From an uncultured Chlorobiaceae bacterium (GTDB lineage Bacteria > Bacteroidota > Chlorobiia > Chlorobiales > Chlorobiaceae): a DNA stretch of 9,197 nt. Both the position numbers and the translations under genes were made by a program. Positions 5,727 to 9,197 of this stretch are shown here, piece after piece. Each line of letters opens with the position of its first letter. Position 1 is the first letter of the stretch. Below the pieces are notes generated by a model, which did no database searches, had not been told where the DNA came from, and was given only the letters and a program-made list of their open reading frames with translations. The stretch spans positions 1 through 9,197 of the forward strand of contig CAIQSY010000009.1 in NCBI GenBank assembly GCA_903874585.1, read 5' to 3'.

Positions 5727-6596
5727 TTATAACTTTATAACAATTGGATTAAAGGCTTTCGAGGCAACAAGCACCTCATCGCCGACTTTGAGTGTTTCGA
5801 TATCGCTTTCACTTAAAACCACCTCAACCAGCTCATTGCCAGCGCCGATGACAGCCAGATAGATGCAGTCCACTTTACGGATGCTCAGAATCGTGCTTGC
5901 AAAGGAAAATTTGTTCGAGGTAATTTTGTCAAAAAAAACTTCCCGAGGAGTTCCGTTTCGGGTGATTGTACCTCGATCAATTAACGCAACCGTATCAGAA
6001 AGTTTAAAGACCTCCTGTTTGTCGTGTGAAACAAGAATGGTTGTCAGCTTGAAGCGTTTGTGAAACTTTAGAATTTCATTCTGCAGCTTGTTACGGGTCT
6101 GTTGATCCAAAGCGGAAAGCGGTTCATCAAGCAGCAGAATTTCAGGTTCTCGAAGAATGGCTCGTGCAAGCGCAACTCTCTGTTGTTGTCCTCCTGAAAG
6201 TGTTGACGGAAATCGGTTACTGAGCGCAGCAAGACCGGTGAGTTCAAGCAATTCTTTCACCTTTTGCTCATTGTTCGATTCCTGGGCAAATCGCAGGTTT
6301 TCCCTGACGGTCATCGTCGGAAAGAGGGCGTAGTCCTGAAACACCAGACCTACCTTTCTTTTTTGTGGAGACAGGTTGATGTTGGCGCTGCTGTCGAACC
6401 ATGTTTTGCCGTTTACTTTGATGTAGCCGCTGTCGGGCTTTGCCAGGCCAGCCAGCATACGTAAAAGTGTGGTTTTCCCGCTGCCCGATTTTCCATAGAG
6501 GGTCAACAGATTTTCTGACGGCAACACAAAATCTACTGAAAGATTAAAAGGGCCATCAGCACCAGCCAGAGTTTTCTGGACAGAGAGTTGGATCAT
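5727..6596 (-). CDS. modC: ModC, molybdate ABC transporter ATP-binding protein (short form)
   Basis: This is the ATPase of the molybdate importer, acting at the inner face of the membrane with ModB. The 289-aa protein has Walker A GKSGSGKT (35-42), the Q-loop Gln87 in VFQDYALFP, the signature LSGGQQQRVALARA (133-146), Walker B ILLLDEP (153-159) with catalytic Glu158, and switch His191 in VSHDKQE. After the ATPase core (to about 225) comes a short TOBE-like segment (about 231-289, ending ASKAFNPIVIKL). Typical ModC of about 350 aa has a second TOBE unit, which here lies beyond the stop codon. The start overlaps the modB stop by 4 bp (ATGA), so translation is coupled. All ATP-hydrolysis residues are intact, so transport should work; regulatory molybdate binding by the C-terminus may be lost. 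Confidence 0.95.
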   Translation of the reverse strand: MIQLSVQKTLAGADGPFNLSVDFVLPSENLLTLYGKSGSGKTTLLRMLAGLAKPDSGYIKVNGKTWFDSSANINLSPQKRKVGLVFQDYALFPTMTVRENLRFAQESNNEQKVKELLELTGLAALSNRFPSTLSGGQQQRVALARAILREPEILLLDEPLSALDQQTRNKLQNEILKFHKRFKLTTILVSHDKQEVFKLSDTVALIDRGTITRNGTPREVFFDKITSNKFSFASTILSIRKVDCIYLAVIGAGNELVEVVLSESDIETLKVGDEVLVASKAFNPIVIKL

Positions 6597-7258
6597 CGAA
6601 TATCAAGCTTTTTGTTGACAAGATAGACTGTCAACAGAATCATAAAAGAAAAGGCAAAGAGAATCGCTGAATAAATGTGCGCAGAGTTGTAATCAAGCGA
6701 TTCGACAAGATCGTATATGGCAATCGACGCTACTTTGGTTTTGCCTTCAATGCTTCCCCCTATCATCAGTACCACCCCAAATTCACCAACGGTATGGGCA
6801 AACGCAAGAACACCACCGGTCAAGATCGAACTTTTCATTGCTGGCAGAATAACTTTTATGAGTGTCTCCAATGTTGATTTTCCCAGGCTGTAACTCGCTT
6901 CACTGAGGTTTCGAGGTATTGCGTTGAAGCCTGCCTGCAGCGGATGGACCATGAATGGAAAACTGAAAATCACCGAGCCGAACACAAGACCATCAAAACT
7001 GAAGGCAAGCTGATGGTCGAATGCTTTTTCCCACAGACCTCCAAGCCAGCCCTGTCGGCTGAATGCCAGAAGAAAATAAAAGCCAAGTACCGAAGGTGGA
7101 AGCACCAGCGGCAGTGCAAGCACCGCTTCAAGCACCGGTTTCAGCCGCATCCGGCTTTGCGACAGAAACCAGGCAACAGGCAGCCCGACAACGTACAGGA
7201 TTGCGGTTGTCAGCCCTGCCAGTTTAAGGGTGAGTATGAGTGGTTCAGGATTAATCAT
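6593..7258 (-). CDS. modB: ModB, molybdate ABC transporter permease
   Basis: The 221-aa integral membrane protein (E. coli ModB is 229) forms the molybdate channel as a dimer. It has about five hydrophobic segments, the family segment ALPLVLPPSVLGFYFLLAF (about 47-65), and the EAA loop that contacts ModC, EASYSLGKSTLETLIKVILP (120-139), followed by TGGVLAFAHTVGEFGVVLMI. The start ATG overlaps the stop of the upstream diMOP gene by 8 bp (7251-7258), and the stop overlaps the modC start by 4 bp. These overlaps show a tightly coupled operon. Confidence 0.95.
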   Translation of the reverse strand: MINPEPLILTLKLAGLTTAILYVVGLPVAWFLSQSRMRLKPVLEAVLALPLVLPPSVLGFYFLLAFSRQGWLGGLWEKAFDHQLAFSFDGLVFGSVIFSFPFMVHPLQAGFNAIPRNLSEASYSLGKSTLETLIKVILPAMKSSILTGGVLAFAHTVGEFGVVLMIGGSIEGKTKVASIAIYDLVESLDYNSAHIYSAILFAFSFMILLTVYLVNKKLDIR

Positions 7259-7652
7259 CTCGGTGTGCCTCCAATGAAATCTGACTTGCCTTGATCAAGA
7301 CAGTTATTTTATCATTTTTCTGTAATTCGAGCCGTTTCAGTGCATCTGTCGTGATAATACTGACCACGTTTCCCGCCATGCAGTGCAAGCTCACGTTGGC
7401 AAGAATAGTGCCAGCCCGAATCTCCGTAACAGTTGCCTTAAAGTGATTATTGATGCTGATCTCCCCTGTGAGGTTTTTTGCCAGCATGACCTCTGTCTCC
7501 TTGAAGAGTACCGAAACCCTGTTTCCAACAGAAAAAACAGGGTTCAGATCGAACAGCAGCATGGAGAGGCTGATGCCAGATGCGTCAAGCTCAATAAGGT
7601 AGAGCGACTCATGCTCTTTCACGTTGGATATGATGGCTTGCAGCTTATTCAT
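7251..7652 (-). CDS. Di-MOP/TOBE-domain molybdate-binding protein
   Basis: The 133-aa cytoplasmic protein consists of two MOP/TOBE units: about 1-60 (MNKLQAIISNVKEHESLYLI to VLFKETEVMLA) and about 66-127 (FKATVTEIRAGTILANVSL to ITVLIKASQISLE). The second is the more canonical, with KAS near the end as in other MOP domains. Stand-alone MOP proteins bind molybdate or tungstate oxyanions and are thought to store or buffer them; here it sits between modA and modB in place of a fusion to ModC or ModE. The ATG at 7652 is chosen because it overlaps the modA stop by 8 bp, the same geometry as at the modB start, and because the frame upstream of it runs through modA coding sequence. No good Shine-Dalgarno is seen, which suggests translational coupling. 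Confidence 0.85.
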   Translation of the reverse strand: MNKLQAIISNVKEHESLYLIELDASGISLSMLLFDLNPVFSVGNRVSVLFKETEVMLAKNLTGEISINNHFKATVTEIRAGTILANVSLHCMAGNVVSIITTDALKRLELQKNDKITVLIKASQISLEAHRDD

Positions 7653-8418
7653 TGGGCAAGATAAATCCGTATTTTTTAAAGATTGCGCGTGCTGCAGGCG
7701 AGGCAATAAACTGCTCGAACTTAGCTGCGGCAGCATTACCTGCAGCCTGCTTCAGCAGCACATAGCCCTGTACAATTGGCTGATGGGCGGTTGTTGGAAT
7801 CAGGTAATAGTTACCCTCTTTTGCCAGTGCTGGAGCAAGAACTAACGAATAGGCAATTATCCCGGCATCGGCTGCGCCGGTCTGAACAAACTGTGCCGTC
7901 TGCTGAATATTTTCTCCGAGCACTAACTTGCTTTTCAGCTTCTCATATACCTTCTCATGCTCCAGAACCTCTTTAGCAATGCGTCCATAAGGTGCATGTT
8001 CAGGGTTTGCAATGGCAATCGTTTTGATTTTTGGATCGGAGAGGAGAGCTATTCCTTTACTCACATCCAGTCCACTTGCTTTAGTAACCCACACTGTTAT
8101 TCTACCAATGGCATAGGGTTTGGGCTCAGAAATAGCCATTCCAGATTGCTTGAGCTTTTCAGGATAGCTGATGTCCGCCGAAAAAAACATGTCGTAAGGT
8201 GCCCCATTTTCAATTTGTGAAAAAGCTTTTCCCGATGATCCATAGACTGCGGCAACCGTATCGCCCGGATTTTTTGACTCAAATGCAGCAATAATATCCT
8301 TCATGGCATATTGTAGATCAGATGCGGCTGTAATTGTTACCTGACCGGCAAACAGGGGCGAAGTCGTGCTTAATAAAGCAATGACCACCGCGGTGATGAG
8401 CTGAGTTATTTTTTTCAT
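7645..8418 (-). CDS. modA: ModA, periplasmic molybdate-binding protein
   Basis: ModA captures molybdate in the periplasm and delivers it to ModBC. From the ATG at 8418 the protein is 257 aa, the same as E. coli ModA. A signal peptide is clear: MKKITQLITAVVIALLSTT then SPLFAG, cleaved near residue 24. Family motifs are ITAASDLQYAMKDI (first ligand Ser), VYGSSGKAFSQIENGAPYDMFFSAD (second Ser), ANPEHAPYGRIA, and GAADAGIIAYSL. The frame is open for 14 more codons to an ATG at 8460. I reject that start because the stretch would run through a ModE box (8434-8457) and put charged residues before the signal peptide. It is the first gene of modA-diMOP-modB-modC. Confidence 0.95.
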   Translation of the reverse strand: MKKITQLITAVVIALLSTTSPLFAGQVTITAASDLQYAMKDIIAAFESKNPGDTVAAVYGSSGKAFSQIENGAPYDMFFSADISYPEKLKQSGMAISEPKPYAIGRITVWVTKASGLDVSKGIALLSDPKIKTIAIANPEHAPYGRIAKEVLEHEKVYEKLKSKLVLGENIQQTAQFVQTGAADAGIIAYSLVLAPALAKEGNYYLIPTTAHQPIVQGYVLLKQAAGNAAAAKFEQFIASPAARAIFKKYGFILPNE

Positions 8419-8433
8419 GCTTTTTTTGAGTTT

Positions 8434-8457
8434 CGTTATGTAATTTATACTATTACG
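8434..8457. promoter_or_regulatory. ModE box (operator) for modA
   Basis: The 24-bp imperfect palindrome has arms CGTTATGT and CTATTACG separated by 8 bp. The known E. coli modA operator has the same layout, CGTTATAT-N8-ACATAACG. It lies 16 bp upstream of the modA start codon and just downstream of the predicted transcription start, a position that suits repression. The right arm departs from the consensus in two positions, so it may be weaker than the box at 8660. Confidence 0.7.
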
Positions 8458-8467
8458 CATGGTTTTG

Positions 8468-8496
8468 ATTATACTTTATTCGAGCTGAAAAAACAA
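8468..8496 (-). promoter_or_regulatory. Predicted sigma-70 promoter of the modA operon
   Basis: On the minus strand a perfect -10 TATAAT (8468-8473) follows a TTGTTT -35 (8491-8496) at 17 bp. Transcription would start near 8461, giving a leader of about 42 nt that begins with the ModE box. A second TATAAA lies a little further down, within the box. Confidence 0.55.
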
Positions 8497-8638
8497 AAAC
8501 ATCTCGATGAATTTTAATAAATCTTAATAAAAATCATTTTACCCTAATTTTTTAAGGATGAATTATAAAAAATTCTTAATTATTTTTTTATAATAGCGCA
8601 ATAGATCATAAGGCTTCAGAAACACTCAGCGTCATCCA

Positions 8639-8668
8639 ATGACCATTTTTTTTACTTATCGTTATATC
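8639..8668 (+). promoter_or_regulatory. Candidate promoter of the FecCD-type permease gene, overlapped by a ModE box
   Basis: ATGACC (8639-8644, four of six matches to TTGACA) is followed after 18 bp by TATATC (8663-8668, four of six). The -10 region falls within the left arm of the ModE box at 8660-8683, so bound ModE would block RNA polymerase. The hexamers are only moderate. Confidence 0.4.
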
Positions 8669-8683
8669 TGTAAAGCTATAACG
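8660..8683. promoter_or_regulatory. ModE box (operator) for the FecCD-type permease
   Basis: The 24-bp palindrome has arms CGTTATAT and CTATAACG separated by 8 bp; extending one base outward gives a perfect 8-bp inverted repeat, TCGTTATA/TATAACGA. This is close to the E. coli modA operator in both sequence and spacing. It sits 17 bp before the ATG of the permease gene. A full-length modE is present in the same window. Confidence 0.85.
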
Positions 8684-8700
8684 AAGACTTTGATCACACC

Positions 8701-9197
8701 ATGAAAGGCCTCTCACTAATAGTGGTTTGCCTGCTTGTTCTGGCAGTGGTCGCCCTCTTTTCGATGTCCACGGGGAGGTATCCTGTGTCGTTCGCAGATC
8801 TTTTGTCGTGGTTCACCACCGGTCAGTGCCGTGATGAGAATCTTCCAATTATTCTTGTCAACATTCGCTTACCTCGTCTTGTTGGCGCAATAGCCGCTGG
8901 CGGGGCGTTGGCCATGTCAGGCGCAGCTTATCAGGGGATGTTCCGTAATCCGATGGTAAGCCCCGATATTCTTGGCGTCAGCTCCGGTGCGGGATTTGGC
9001 GCAGCGCTCGCCATTTTGCTCTCCTTGCCGGTAGCCGGAATACAACTGTTCTCGTTTGTCGGTGGCATAACCGCCGTGCTGATTGCGGTCAGTGTCAGCA
9101 AAACGATAGGTCGCAGCCACGATTCTGTTCTTGTGCTGGTGCTTTCGGGGATCATTATCTCCTCTCTTTTCGGAGCGCTGCTCTCCATGCTCAAGTA
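8701..9197 (+). CDS. FecCD/BtuC-family ABC permease, probably for molybdate (MolB-like); N-terminal 165 residues
   Basis: This is an integral membrane subunit of a type II (vitamin B12/siderophore-like) ABC importer. Visible marks are an N-terminal membrane helix (about 4-20), NIRLPRLVGAIAAGGALAMSG (54-74), the family segment YQGMFRNPMVSPDILGVSSG (77-96), then further helices with GGITAVLIAV. Full proteins are about 330-350 aa, so half lies beyond the right edge. Most relatives carry iron-siderophores, haem or cobalamin, but Haemophilus influenzae MolB of this family carries molybdate/tungstate. The ModE box 17 bp upstream and the divergent modABC operon favour that substrate. No strong Shine-Dalgarno is seen before the ATG. 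The ATPase and binding-protein genes would be expected to the right. Confidence 0.85.
   Translation, partial: MKGLSLIVVCLLVLAVVALFSMSTGRYPVSFADLLSWFTTGQCRDENLPIILVNIRLPRLVGAIAAGGALAMSGAAYQGMFRNPMVSPDILGVSSGAGFGAALAILLSLPVAGIQLFSFVGGITAVLIAVSVSKTIGRSHDSVLVLVLSGIIISSLFGALLSMLK

Larger units (their letters stand above)
8458..8700. other. Divergent control region between modA and the FecCD-type permease
   Basis: The control region is about 280 bp from start codon to start codon (8419-8700), very AT-rich in the middle (about 8510-8600). It carries the modA promoter, the candidate permease promoter and the box at 8660-8683; the modA box adjoins it at 8434-8457. I saw no ORF and no riboswitch-like leader in it. 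Confidence 0.6.

Noticed and set aside
5706..5730. Separate mop gene starting at TAATG (MEKSHRNVLFG, resembling a MOP start)
   Set aside because: This frame does not continue into MOP sequence; the true TOBE homology is in the modC frame and begins before any ATG. The resemblance is short and may be chance.
7653..7736. Longer start for the diMOP protein at 7736
   Set aside because: The extra 28 residues are out-of-frame modA sequence; the ATG at 7652 gives the same 8-bp overlap as seen at the modB start.
8419..8460. Longer modA start at 8460
   Set aside because: It would bury the ModE box in coding sequence and put a charged stretch before a normal signal peptide.
8419..8700. Molybdenum-cofactor riboswitch in front of modA or the permease
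   Set aside because: The predicted modA leader is only about 42 nt and is taken up by the ModE box; the permease start follows its box by 17 bp. There is no room for the aptamer.

Overview
The window looks like chromosomal DNA of an anaerobic, nitrogen-fixing bacterium, most likely a green sulfur bacterium (Chlorobiaceae). This is an inference from the combination of a molybdate locus, a NifH relic carrying the peptide RYTESSG (compare RCTESGG in NifH), a YeiH-type membrane protein and sulfur-assimilation genes. No rRNA, tRNA or CRISPR array was recognised, so the taxonomy is not proven.

Left part (1-1743, minus strand): the N-terminal 263 codons of an O-acetylhomoserine sulfhydrylase (metY) lie downstream of a small DUF4395 membrane protein, probably in one operon. 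Upstream of them are a rho-independent terminator and a short gene of unknown function that appears to be broken by a 10-bp tandem duplication.

Middle (1779-3741, plus strand): one 631-aa protein fuses seven TPR repeats to a YeiH/UPF0324 putative sulfate-exporter domain. It ends at a terminator that also serves the converging modE gene.

Right part (3792-8418, minus strand): this is a molybdenum locus. It reads modA - di-MOP/TOBE protein - modB - modC with overlapping ends, then a decayed region, then a full-length modE repressor. The decayed region holds (a) the missing last TOBE half of ModC, in frame just beyond the modC stop codon, (b) a segment of about 400 bp bounded by a 16-bp direct repeat and carrying a GC-rich hairpin, and (c) a frameshifted nifH relic that still has a sigma-54 -24/-12 promoter.

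Right edge (8418-9197): the spacer between modA and a divergent FecCD/BtuC-type permease (plus strand, cut by the window end) carries two 24-bp ModE-box-like palindromes, one in front of each gene. The simplest reading is that ModE, when loaded with molybdate, represses two different molybdate importers at once: the classical ModABC system and a MolBC-like system. The diMOP protein would bind molybdate inside the cell. The Mo would feed nitrogenase and other Mo enzymes, which fits the nif relic nearby.
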